Shown piece after piece: positions 9,292 through 17,040 of a stretch of DNA of 20,009 bases (position 1 is its first letter; every line of letters starts with the position of its first letter). The notes under the pieces are model-generated. The model was not told the DNA's origin. It saw only the letters and a list, made by a program, of their open reading frames with translations, and searched no databases. The DNA comes from Agrocybe praecox (taxonomy: Eukaryota > Basidiomycota > Agaricomycetes > Agaricales > Agrocybaceae): positions 1-20,009 of the forward strand of contig CAXHKQ010000170.1 in NCBI GenBank assembly GCA_964017145.1, written 5' to 3'. The position numbers were made by a program, and so were the translations under genes.

Positions 9292-10359
9292 ATGGGTTTA
9301 GTTGATGAACAGAAACAGGGGGGCATGCAGGCGCCACCACCGCCACCGGGAAATAAATCAGATATTGATATTGTGAAAAGGAGGATTGAAATGGCGCAAG
9401 TGTTGAGGGATTTACCAATATTTGATGGTGATTCTCTGGTAAATCGGCAGGAACGGTTATCAAGATTTTTGGATGCAGTTAGGATTGGAAGTCTTATAAT
9501 CCAATTACAGTTGGTACCAGAATTTTTAAATTCAGTTTGCATTGGAAAATTGGATGGCGATGCGTATTTTAAGTGTCGTTTTGAAAAGTTCACAACATTT
9601 GAGGAGTTCTCGGAATTTATGATCAATTTTTATGCGCCGGTGGTGGATTTACAAAAAATAAACAAAGAACTTATGTATGTTTCTCAAGGAGGAGCAGAAA
9701 CTATTGAACAATATGGTCAGAGAATCAAGTTAATGTTATCGGAATATGATGCAGTGTTTAGGGCAAGGTATCATACATCGGAAATGATTTCTATCACAGG
9801 GACAGCAATCACATCGTTTATTAGAGGATTGAAAAGTGATGCTGTTAGACTGCATTTGGCAGGACATCAATTAGAATCTTTAGATAGGGCGGTGGAGCAG
9901 GCTGTGAGGTATTGTTCTAATTTAGAAACGTATGCGCCAGTAACGCCGGAAGTTACAAGTCCAATAGTTTGTCAATTGTGTGAAGTAAGTGGTCATGAGG
10001 CCATGTCGTGCCCGAAGTTCACACAAAATATTGCGGTAAATCATGTTATTTGTCAGTATTGTAGACAAACGGGACATATGGCGGATAATTGTCGGCTGTT
10101 TTCTACTAGGATGGATAATAGTTGTCAGGAGGCACAGATTGCAATCAGCCAGGTGATATGTCAATTGTGTAAACAGCCGGGTCACACGGTACAATATTGT
10201 CCAATGTTGGATAAAAGTATGTTGTGTAAGATTTGTGAACAAAGTGGACATTCGTATAGACAATGCCCAACGTTGGATGTAGTGATTTGTAAAATATGTG
10301 AAGAGAGAGGGCATTCATTCGAGAATTGTCCATTATTGGAAAAATATCCGCAGAGGTGA
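9292..10359 (+). CDS. gag: Gag (capsid-like domain plus five CCHC zinc knuckles)
   Basis: A 355-aa Gag that should assemble the cytoplasmic virus-like particle and bind element RNA. I start it at the ATG at 9292 (context with G at -3 and G at +4); an upstream in-frame TTG is not a plausible eukaryotic start. Residues about 12-20 are a Pro-rich linker. Residues about 41-212 resemble a Ty3/gypsy capsid: LPIFDGDS at the start, FEEFSEFMINFY in the middle and ESLDRAVEQAVRYC at the end. Five CX2CX4HX4C knuckles start at residues 227, 254, 290, 312 and 333, spaced 8-22 aa apart. Most Gag proteins have one or two knuckles, so the array is unusual. The frame ends at TGA (10357-10359), which is followed by CAATTA, a known readthrough context, and the same frame continues open downstream. 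No protease follows. Confidence 0.92.
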   Translation: MGLVDEQKQGGMQAPPPPPGNKSDIDIVKRRIEMAQVLRDLPIFDGDSLVNRQERLSRFLDAVRIGSLIIQLQLVPEFLNSVCIGKLDGDAYFKCRFEKFTTFEEFSEFMINFYAPVVDLQKINKELMYVSQGGAETIEQYGQRIKLMLSEYDAVFRARYHTSEMISITGTAITSFIRGLKSDAVRLHLAGHQLESLDRAVEQAVRYCSNLETYAPVTPEVTSPIVCQLCEVSGHEAMSCPKFTQNIAVNHVICQYCRQTGHMADNCRLFSTRMDNSCQEAQIAISQVICQLCKQPGHTVQYCPMLDKSMLCKICEQSGHSYRQCPTLDVVICKICEERGHSFENCPLLEKYPQR

Positions 10360-10365
10360 CAATTA
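10357..10365 (+). promoter_or_regulatory. TGA-CAATTA, type I stop-codon readthrough context
   Basis: The gag stop is followed by CAATTA, matching the CARYYA hexanucleotide that promotes readthrough in tobamovirus-type signals (there usually after UAG, but also active after UGA). Downstream the frame is open for 507 codons. The stop also falls exactly at the first-Cys position of a degenerate zinc knuckle, and CAA-TTR (Gln-Leu) is what two intact knuckles of this array carry after their first Cys codon, so the context could equally have arisen by a single base change. Readthrough is therefore possible but not shown. Confidence 0.5.
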
Positions 10366-11883
10366 AGTCGCCAGGGTGGACATTTTTCTAGAAGAACAGT
10401 GTGTTTTAATTGCAATAGAACTGGTCATTTTGCGAGAAACTGTCAAATGAGGGTAGGTAATAGTTATCGCGGATTCAACAACGTTCAAATGCATAACAGT
10501 GGGAACGTGACTGATTATATTAACAACAGTGGCAGGCAGACGAATGATATTATTAACCGAGAACAATTGAATCATAGTAGGCATGTAAACCCGTTTCGAA
10601 CTCAGAAAAGTGATTCACAAGTGACGATTCGACAAATTGATCAAGTAGGGTTTTATGAACATGGACATAATTTAGAAGAACAAGATTTGTCATTAAAAGA
10701 GTGTGATTTAGAATGTTCGTCATTTGAAAATAACAGCAGTGAGTTAGAAAAAGAATATAATGTGGATTTGAAGTCAATTTTGAATTATGGAATTAGTGAG
10801 AGTGAGAATGATAGTGGTGTGAAACCAGTTAATGATGAACTGAATGATATTGGTATGAGTATGAAGTGTGTTGATGAATCAAGTGATGTCGAGCTTAAAT
10901 ATGAATTTGTTAAGAGTGAGAATGAGAATAGTGTGAAGACAGTTAAAAATGAACTGTGCGAATTTGGTATGAATATGAAGTGTGATGATGAATCAAGTGA
11001 CATAAAGTTGAATGATGTATTTGTTAGGAGTGAAAGTGAGGAAATTGTAAAAGTAGTCGAGGTTGAACAGATCGAATATGGTATGATTGGGAAAAAAGGA
11101 ATATTAGAGTCAGTTGAAAGGAAACTGAATAAGGATATTGAGAATGAGAACATTGTAGAAGCAGTTGAAATGAAATTGTATCGAAATATTGAGAATGAGG
11201 ATATGGTAGACGCCGTTGAGATGAAATTGCATGAAATTGATAGAGAACAGGTAAATAATTGTGTTCAAATGGAATCGAACAATATTTGTGTTTATGAGAA
11301 TGTAGGAATGGTTGAAATAGTAACCATAGGAAATATGGAGGATGATGATTATAATGGTCAATGCATTATTACAGATAACGATAAAGTTATGAAGTCAAAC
11401 ATAGGTCAGACGAAAATGGACAGTATGTTTGATTTTGAAAGTCGTGTGGATGAGGAAATAGTTGAAGATAGTGTTGAAAGTGTTGCGTATGAACGAATGG
11501 AAATGAAAAGTATTTCTGACATTGAAAGTTTTGTAGATGAGGGAATAGTTGAAGATTTTGTTGAACGTGTTAAGTATGGTCAACAGAAAGAGTTAGAAGA
11601 GATTAATATAGTTGAGTTAGAGAAAATCGAGGATTGTTTAAAGAACGATCTGTGTATCATTATAACTGAGGAAATGGAGGCTGAGCTCAGCACGGTTCGG
11701 TCGGAGTTGCCTTGTATAAGGAGGCATAGGAATGTCGGCGAGGTGAAAATAGTGGAGGTAGAGGCTGTTGTTGACATTACGGATAGATATCAGCCTGGGG
11801 ATAATAACAAGATCGACGATATTGTTTCCTACTACCAGAATAATGAGCCAAATGAGTCGTTCTTGTGGGATGATTGGGGTTAA
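10360..11883 (+). CDS. in-frame downstream extension of Gag: zinc knuckle plus acidic repeat domain
   Basis: 507 codons in the same frame as gag, entered only by readthrough of the TGA at 10357 or by independent initiation. No ATG precedes the intact zinc knuckle (10402-10443, CFNC..GH....C), so readthrough or fusion best explains its presence. Codons 10357-10398 form a degenerate knuckle: His at position 9 is kept, but positions 1, 4 and 14 are stop, Ser and Thr. The rest is strongly acidic and probably disordered, with few Trp or Pro: three 38-aa tandem repeats (10801-11142), two 16-17-aa repeats (11140-11238) and two 29-aa repeats (11416-11589), ending in a Trp-containing acidic tail. No protease, RT or integrase motif is present, and I recognise no other family. 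The stop is TAA at 11881. With readthrough the total product would be 863 residues. Confidence 0.7.
   Translation, partial: QLSRQGGHFSRRTVCFNCNRTGHFARNCQMRVGNSYRGFNNVQMHNSGNVTDYINNSGRQTNDIINREQLNHSRHVNPFRTQKSDSQVTIRQIDQVGFYEHGHNLEEQDLSLKECDLECSSFENNSSELEKEYNVDLKSILNYGISESENDSGVKPVNDELNDIGMSMKCVDESSDVELKYEFVKSENENSVKTVKNELCEFGMNMKCDDESSDIKLNDVFVRSESEEIVKVVEVEQIEYGMIGKKGILESVERKLNKDIENENIVEAVEMKLYRNIENEDMVDAVEMKLHEIDREQVNNCVQMESNNICVYENVGMVEIVTIGNMEDDDYNGQCIITDNDKVMKSNIGQTKMDSMFDFESRVDEEIVEDSVESVAYERMEMKSISDIESFVDEGIVEDFVERVKYGQQKELEEINIVELEKIEDCLKNDLCIIITEEMEAELSTVRSELPCIRRHRNVGEVKIVEVEAVVDITDRYQPGDNNKIDDIVSYYQNNEPNESFLWDDWG
10801..11142 (+). repeat. three tandem 114-bp (38-codon) repeats in the Gag extension
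   Basis: Units start at 10801, 10915 and 11029, exactly 114 bp apart, each opening with Ser-Glu-Asn/Ser and carrying a conserved Gly-Met near the middle. Units 1 and 2 share the MKC-DESSD core, while unit 3 is diverged. The frame is preserved across all units, which implies expansion under coding constraint or recent origin. Confidence 0.8.
11416..11589 (+). repeat. two tandem 87-bp (29-codon) repeats in the Gag extension
   Basis: Units at 11416 and 11503 share the pattern M-x-S-x-x-D-x-E-S-x-V-D-E-x-I-V-E-D-x-V-E-x-V. They are separate from the 38-codon family upstream, so this domain has expanded by more than one local duplication. Confidence 0.75.
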
Positions 11884-11940
11884 TATTGTGAAAATAACTT
11901 TACTTCATAATTTTGGCTTACGGAAATTTGCATATGGTAA

Positions 11941-12294
11941 TTGGTATATTCTAGTGATTCAAAGAGCGAGTTGATTGTATGTTATGAGTGTGTGAATGAA
12001 GCGTGTGTTTATTTAACGAAGAATCGAGGAGAAGGTTTGTTCTTTTCAATAGGTGTTAGTTTCAGCGTTGGACAAAGGAACGAGATCATTCAAGAGTCAA
12101 AGTCCACGACGATTGGATTGATGGATTATATGGAGCTGTCGCCAAGGGAGTTTTCGGACATAGAAGCAGATCGTGCATCGGGAGGGTATACAGATTTGGT
12201 AAATTGGGGAGAATACACGAGGACGTGTTGGGTTTGGAAGAATAGGGGAGTAAGTGGTTGGAATTGTGCGCATATCATGAACAAACATTTATAA
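11941..12294 (+). CDS. small open frame downstream of the Gag extension, doubtful
   Basis: 117 codons are open in the same frame as gag after three TAA stops (11881, 11908, 11938). The frame has no ATG near its start; the first in-frame ATG is at 12121, leaving 57 codons. The composition (two CxxC-like pairs near the start, Trp-rich end) matches no family that I recognise. It could be a decayed segment of the extension or chance in a stop-poor strand. Confidence 0.2.
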   Translation: MVYSSDSKSELIVCYECVNEACVYLTKNRGEGLFFSIGVSFSVGQRNEIIQESKSTTIGLMDYMELSPREFSDIEADRASGGYTDLVNWGEYTRTCWVWKNRGVSGWNCAHIMNKHL

Positions 12295-13736
12295 TTTTGA
12301 AAGTACGATTTAACGTTAATAGAGCAGTTGTTGTGAGTATTGAAATAATGTTGGGCATGGATCAGAGATTTTAAAAAGAAATTGAAAATGTGGTTATTTG
12401 AGAGAGATTTGTGAAAGAGGAGTGATTTGTCGATAAACAATGTAAAACTGTTGTGAGTTGTGAGTATTTGAAAAATGTTGAGTATAGAACACATATTGAA
12501 ATGAAAAATTGAATTGTTAGTATTGTGAGAAACAAAATATTCAGGGAGTAATCATCATACTATTTTTGTACAGTGAATTGTCCCAATAATGAAAGTGAAT
12601 GGAAAAGATGGTTATGTAGGGGTGTTTGACATTAAATTGATGAAGTATTTTGAGAGAATGAAAAAACAACAAAATATTGGCCGAGTGAATCAGAAAATAT
12701 TTTGTGCCGTTGTTGATTCAAATGATTAGTTAACGTTGCAATTTGTGAAAAAAAAGAAAGTGTGTTATTTTTATTTGCGATAATGTAAATGGGAGTGTGA
12801 ATTTGAAGATAATTATAAAAGGATGGAATTAAGACACATGTGCGAGAAGAGGTATTATATGATCATGTTCTTCGTGAGAAAAACGAACGGAAGGGTGCAA
12901 CGAATCATGAACACATTTATCATCATCAGTTCGATTGCACAAATGTATGTTTGCAACACAATGCGAGAGATAATTATAACGAAGTATATGTAGACAGAAA
13001 TTATATTCGGGCATGAACATGTTCTTCGACAGAAGTGAATGAGATTGTGCAATCACCCGCGTGTTACAATGTGAAGGTAATTCCTAAGCGGATCCTTAAC
13101 ACATCATGGCCATATAAGTAGGAAGATGCGTGTATATGTCAATTGCGGAAGGGGGGAACATATATATATATGTTGTGTCTAAAGTAGGACAGGGCGATTG
13201 AGTATACATAGCAATAATCTGAAGGGTGATTGGCCATTTGAAACACCAAGTAGTAACAGTAGGACGGTGTCAATAATAAGACATTGATCTGAAGAGCTTT
13301 TGGCAGTTACTCACGAAATGTTGATAATGTGAATAAGAGCACATGTGCCCACAACTCGCGAAAATTCACCACGTAGCAACTGGTCAGCCATATTTCGTCA
13401 TGTATAGTTCGTATAACGAGCATTTTGATTGGGAAATGTATTTATTGTGAAATCATCATCATAGTCAATCATCAGAAGAATTGCGAAACGCCTCACGAGG
13501 TTCGTGTTATGAAAAACGTAGCAACTGATCAATAATTTTGTTCCGCACAGGTGTTTGGAAGTCGAAATGCATTTAAGAGACTATAAGGAAATTGAGAAAT
13601 TTTGACAAGAGATGAATAAAGTAAAAATCACGGAATGGACATTCGGAAACGGTCTCATTAAAGTAAACAATATTTGATTAATACAATGTTAATAGTCAGA
13701 GTTGCAGAGATTATGCACATTTGAGAAATATGTATT
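12295..13736 (+). other. non-coding 3' interior of the LTR element
   Basis: About 1.4 kb with no long frame and no recognisable pol or env. It is AT-rich and C-poor at its left end. Visible structure: a 12-base purine run GGAAGGGGGGAA at 13147-13158 joined to an 18-bp perfect palindrome AACATATATATATATGTT at 13157-13174, and a repeated ACGTAGCAACTG string near 13372 and 13517. This long non-coding stretch is typical of non-autonomous LTR elements that have replaced or lost pol. Confidence 0.7.
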
Positions 13737-13751
13737 GAGGAAAATGGGAGT
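13737..13751 (+). repeat. PPT-like motif, copy 1
   Basis: GAGGAAAATGGGAGT matches the polypurine tract that abuts the right LTR (one difference), but lacks the upstream hairpin that accompanies the other two copies. Confidence 0.7.
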
Positions 13752-13794
13752 CAGCATCTACAGCGAAATATCATGGAAATCTGTTCAGCATAAA

Positions 13795-13833
13795 TTTATT
13801 CTTGGGACAAGAATCTGAGGAAAATGGGAGTGA
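13795..13833 (+). repeat. hairpin plus PPT-like motif, copy 2
   Basis: A 39-bp unit identical at 36 of 39 positions to 13994-14032. It contains a perfect 7-bp stem, ATTCTTG (13798-13804) with CAAGAAT (13808-13814) and loop GGA, followed by GAGGAAAATGGGAGTGA. Confidence 0.85.
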
Positions 13834-13993
13834 GGATTAAGGCTTGATTTGTTTGTTTTTGTTCAATTGATGTTTTTCTGTTAAATTTTGGTATGACTGT
13901 ACAATGTTAATGCAACGGTAATAGTACATTTTATTTATTTTTTGGTAAAATAAAGTAAAATTCAAAATCACATTGGTTGAATAGGAAGATGAG

Positions 13994-14032
13994 TTTATTC
14001 TTGAGGCAAGAATCTAAGGAAAATGGGAGTGA
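13994..14032 (+). repeat. hairpin plus true polypurine tract (plus-strand primer), copy 3
   Basis: The stem ATTCTTG (13997-14003) with CAAGAAT (14007-14013), loop AGG, is followed by AAGGAAAATGGGAGTGA (14016-14032), which abuts the right LTR at 14033. That position identifies it as the plus-strand primer tract. Relative to copy 2, both stem arms are unchanged while the loop differs at two bases. Confidence 0.85.
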
Positions 14033-14515
14033 TGTGATGACTCAGAGTGCGGAAATACTCATTAAAGTAACGTATAATATATAGTAGATGTGTCGCATTG
14101 GTGCAGGTGTTAAGTTGCAATGCAAGCACACGCGCACGTTGTTTATGTTTTGCTATGTGCGCATGCGCGGCGACGCGAACGACTTGTATTTTGTTTGTTA
14201 ATCTAGGTCAGGTAATCGGGCACACGCGGTACGCACGGCTGTCGAAGAGTGGGGCCGAGTTGATAAAAAGGCACGGCACGAGCGGATCGGGGCGCATTAC
14301 TGGACCTGAGTCTTGCACGAGTATTGTTCACCTGAGTCTTGCACGAGTATTTGTTGTAATCAGTTCGCGGAGTTTGTTAAAGAAATTAAAGTCGGTTTAC
14401 TGTTGTCCATTACGTGTTGTTGAGTTTGAATAGTGGTATTGGAGTTGTGTTAGAGTTGTCTCAGATTCAAGGTTCCAGGTTCCAGCGGCTGTTCGGCGTA
14501 GCAGAGATCCTCACA
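14033..14515 (+). repeat. 3' LTR (483 bp)
   Basis: Reads identically to the 5' LTR base for base, starting TGTGATGACTCAG and ending GATCCTCACA. It carries the same candidate poly(A) signal (ATTAAA at 14385-14390), where element transcripts would end. It contains no protein gene; the open frame across it has no ATG start. Confidence 0.95.
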
Positions 14516-14519
14516 CTCC
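14516..14519 (+). repeat. target-site duplication, right copy
   Basis: CTCC immediately after the right LTR, matching 8589-8592. Confidence 0.85.
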
Positions 14520-14575
14520 CATTAGCACGACAGCTTTGCTATGCTCCCATTAGCAAACGACAGCTTTGCTATGGC
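14516..14575. repeat. short tandem repeat interrupted by the LTR element
   Basis: Two near-identical units of about 28-30 bp (CCCATTAGCA, then CGACAGCTTTGCTATG) follow the insertion, and the left flank ends in a related GCTATGCTCC. The retrotransposon therefore landed inside or at the edge of this array. Confidence 0.7.
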
Positions 14576-14741
14576 AGAGCTTTTTGCTGCGTATTAGCAT
14601 TATGCATTAGACGAGGTTTTAATACAGGTTACGAATCGCAATTTGAAGTGTATGTAGCCTAAATTTTAGTAATACTGATAGAAGCTCCTACGGAAAGTCC
14701 AAAGTTCAAAGCTCAATCGAAACCATTCGATGTGAATGTGC

Positions 14742-14810
14742 TTCGGCTGGTCTTGAACCCTGGACCTCCCGCACCGTAGTCGCACTGTGTTACCACTTTG
14801 CTACGCGGCT
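14742..14810 (-). mobile_element. tRNA-derived SINE head or tRNA pseudogene
   Basis: On the minus strand, TAGCAAAGTGG (14793-14803) matches the pol III A box and GGTTCAAGACC (14749-14759) matches the B box, 33 bases apart as in tRNA genes. The cloverleaf stems do not pair well, so it is not a functional tRNA. The adjoining minus-strand sequence down to about 14520 would be the SINE body. No target duplication or tail has been defined. Confidence 0.6.
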
Positions 14811-14860
14811 CGCTTTACAAGGCCTAAACTTCCACAACACGGTATTTTCCCCAAATTTGC

Positions 14861-16220
14861 TATTCAATTACACCATCCTTTTATTTATTTTGGGTGGTTT
14901 GGTTCTATTTGGGTTCGAAAAGTATGGCACCGGAAAAGAGCGCGTGTCCTAAATCTACCCAAAAGGAGTAAATAAAACATTTTGGGACCACTTTGGTCCT
15001 GCGCTGGTTTCGCACTTGTTTCATGTGCTCATATTTTGACACGCCCAAAATATTTGTGATTTGTCGTTGTTGCAACTATGCTCCTATTTTTGAAATATAT
15101 ACCTGAATTTCCTAAAGCCTGAGAAAACATGGGAGTATTGAGTATGAAGAAGAATATTTTATAACACTTCGCATACAAAATATTTGTGTTGTCTCTCTCA
15201 TGAAAATGTACAAAATTCATTTTTGGGTCGAGTTTACCAAAACTGAACGGATGCGCCTGACCACCCTATGTCCTCTACCATACTCTAACTTCATGAAAAT
15301 AAATGTTGAGTAATTAGTGAATGAAGATGATCAATATGATCAATGATCATCAATATTCCTCGAATACATCGGCTCTGCCCAAGAACAACAAGTGGCGGTA
15401 ATATTTTGCATATTTTTTATCTACATCATCATCAGTATCATCTACATCCATTGCACATTATTATTGAGAAGTGTTGTTCGGCTGTATTTTAAATACAAGG
15501 CTTTTACAGGTCATTTACTGTTGATAGGCACCAGTATATCAACAGTACAGTGTCATTCAAACAGGCAGCTTTTACTAAAACGAGATCAGCGCTCAACTTC
15601 ACAGACAGTATGATATCTGTCAAACTGTCAAGCCAACATTTACAAGTCTGCTCGCACACGGGCAGAGTGATTGGTGTTTTCCACTCTGTTCTTTTGAGTC
15701 CAAGTTGTTTTTGTGCATATCAATCTGTCTATTACTTGTTATGCAGATTTCTGTTTTGACGACACGTTTGATAAATTTGAGGTGTCGTATACGGGGATTT
15801 GAACAACGATTTGTGATTTCAAAACCCGACTTTTCTAAATTTACATAATGTTTCAACTTCATAAAATATACATATTCGAGTAGAAAACCCTGCACACACA
15901 TGAACGAATGTTGCAAACGAACCCGTGTCGACATCGTCTCTCCTTGGATATCTATACGCAAACACATACACACACAGCTTTGACTGTCGACTCCGCGCAC
16001 TCGCGTGCTTGCGCGCGCGTGTTTTCGATGTCGATGCGGTCGCAGTCGCGCTTTGTAGCAATACACAAACAAACAACGCCACACACTCACACCCAAATTC
16101 GATGGTGGCAGTGTGGCGCGTTATCGCTTCTCCAGTGGCCTCTCCCCCTTCACCTTCCCCAAAACCCATCTCACACCATAACCACCACCATCATCGAAAC
16201 ACCCGGGCGCGTTTAAACAT
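14861..16220. other. non-coding DNA, no gene recognised
   Basis: Mostly AT-rich, turning CA/CG-rich after 15890. A small palindromic cluster of GATCA units lies at 15326-15351 (GATGATCA and TGATCATC arms). Open frames at 15620-16350 overlap on both strands and are low complexity. No domain recognised. Confidence 0.4.
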
Positions 16221-16625
16221 TCATGCCGATGTCTGTTCGAGTTTGTGTTCGTTTGGGCACACGCGTGTGTGTGCACGCGAGTGTGTGCTCGCGTGCGTGT
16301 ATGTCGGTGGCATTTCTGCTGCTGCCTGCTGGCCGTCGACGCTCGAGTGAAATGAAGTGTGCCGAGTTTTGGCGCAGCCAAGTGTGCGAGAATGTGTTGC
16401 GGCTGCCGGCGACGGCGACGACGGCAACGAGACTGTGTGGCTGGTGGTGGTGGCTGGTGGCGGCAGCAGCGGCAGCGGTTGGTGGTGGAAATGTTTCGAA
16501 TTGCATTTAAAATGTATCGATGTTTGCCGGTCCCGCTGCTGCTGCCAATGTTGCTGCTGCTGCTACGGTTGTGGCGGCCTGCGCATACATATGCACACAC
16601 ACACACACGCACACAGACACGACGC
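16221..16625. repeat. GC-rich trinucleotide and CA microsatellite cluster
   Basis: TG/CG alternation (16240-16305), GGT/GGC/CAG-type trinucleotides (16437-16488), CTG units (16535-16565) and a (CA)n tract (16594-16620). Open frames on both strands through this stretch encode only homopolymeric Arg, Gly, Cys, Ala or Ser runs and are not credible genes. Confidence 0.6.
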
Positions 16626-16725
16626 ACGCCAAAGCGTCTGCGTATGGTTTAATATGGATGTGCTTCTCGGTGTGGTTGCCCGTACACATTGTATACATAT
16701 GATGTGTGTGAGTGTGCATTGGGGT

Positions 16726-17040
16726 CAGGTCCGTAGCTTCTGTAGAGGCTTGACCCCAGTAACAGTTTCTGTTCTCAATTATGTTAAAGTTCACAAACTC
16801 TAGAAGCTCTGACTATTTTTGCTGTCTTATGCCCCCGTAATAGACATTAATATGGCAGAAAACATATCTGGGAGAAAATGCCCGAAAGAACGTCGGTTTT
16901 CATTACTCCAAATAGTTCGTGAGATATGACGTTCCAAGCTCATTTTCCATCCCTTTTTCCCAATCCAATCTCTCTTTCTCGAATAATTGTTTTCATCTCA
17001 GCCTCCATGAGCCTGGTATTTCGGGTTAGCTACGGCCCTG
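16726..17040. mobile_element. possible short MITE with 13-bp terminal inverted repeats
   Basis: CAGGTCCGTAGCT at 16726-16738 faces the inverted copy AGCTACGGCCCTG at 17028-17040 (12 of 13 bases complementary), enclosing about 315 bp without coding potential. No clear target duplication is visible at this boundary, so the ends may be misplaced or the match may be chance. Confidence 0.3.

Larger units (their letters stand above)
8593..14515 (+). mobile_element. complete 5.9 kb Gag-only LTR retrotransposon (Ty3/gypsy-like, non-autonomous)
   Basis: The element has 483-bp terminal direct repeats that read as identical, TG..CA ends, a CTCC target duplication, a PBS two bases inside the left LTR, a polypurine tract abutting the right LTR, and a gypsy-type gag with zinc knuckles. 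The internal region is 4,957 bp. After gag and its in-frame extension (to 11883) there is about 2.1 kb without a long frame, and no protease, RT, RNase H, integrase or envelope sequence is recognisable, so pol must be supplied in trans. The plus strand of the interior is conspicuously poor in C and rich in G, A and T, unlike the flanks. Identical LTRs imply a recent insertion. Confidence 0.95.

Noticed and set aside
10357..10359. TGA decoded as selenocysteine
   Set aside because: No SECIS-like element was identified downstream, the other Cys positions of this knuckle are also lost, and the CAATTA context gives a simpler explanation.
10801..10830. Asp-Ser-Gly in the Gag extension as a possible aspartic protease active site
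   Set aside because: It lies inside the 38-aa repeat, the triad is lost in units 2 and 3, and no flap or hydrophobic protease context surrounds it.
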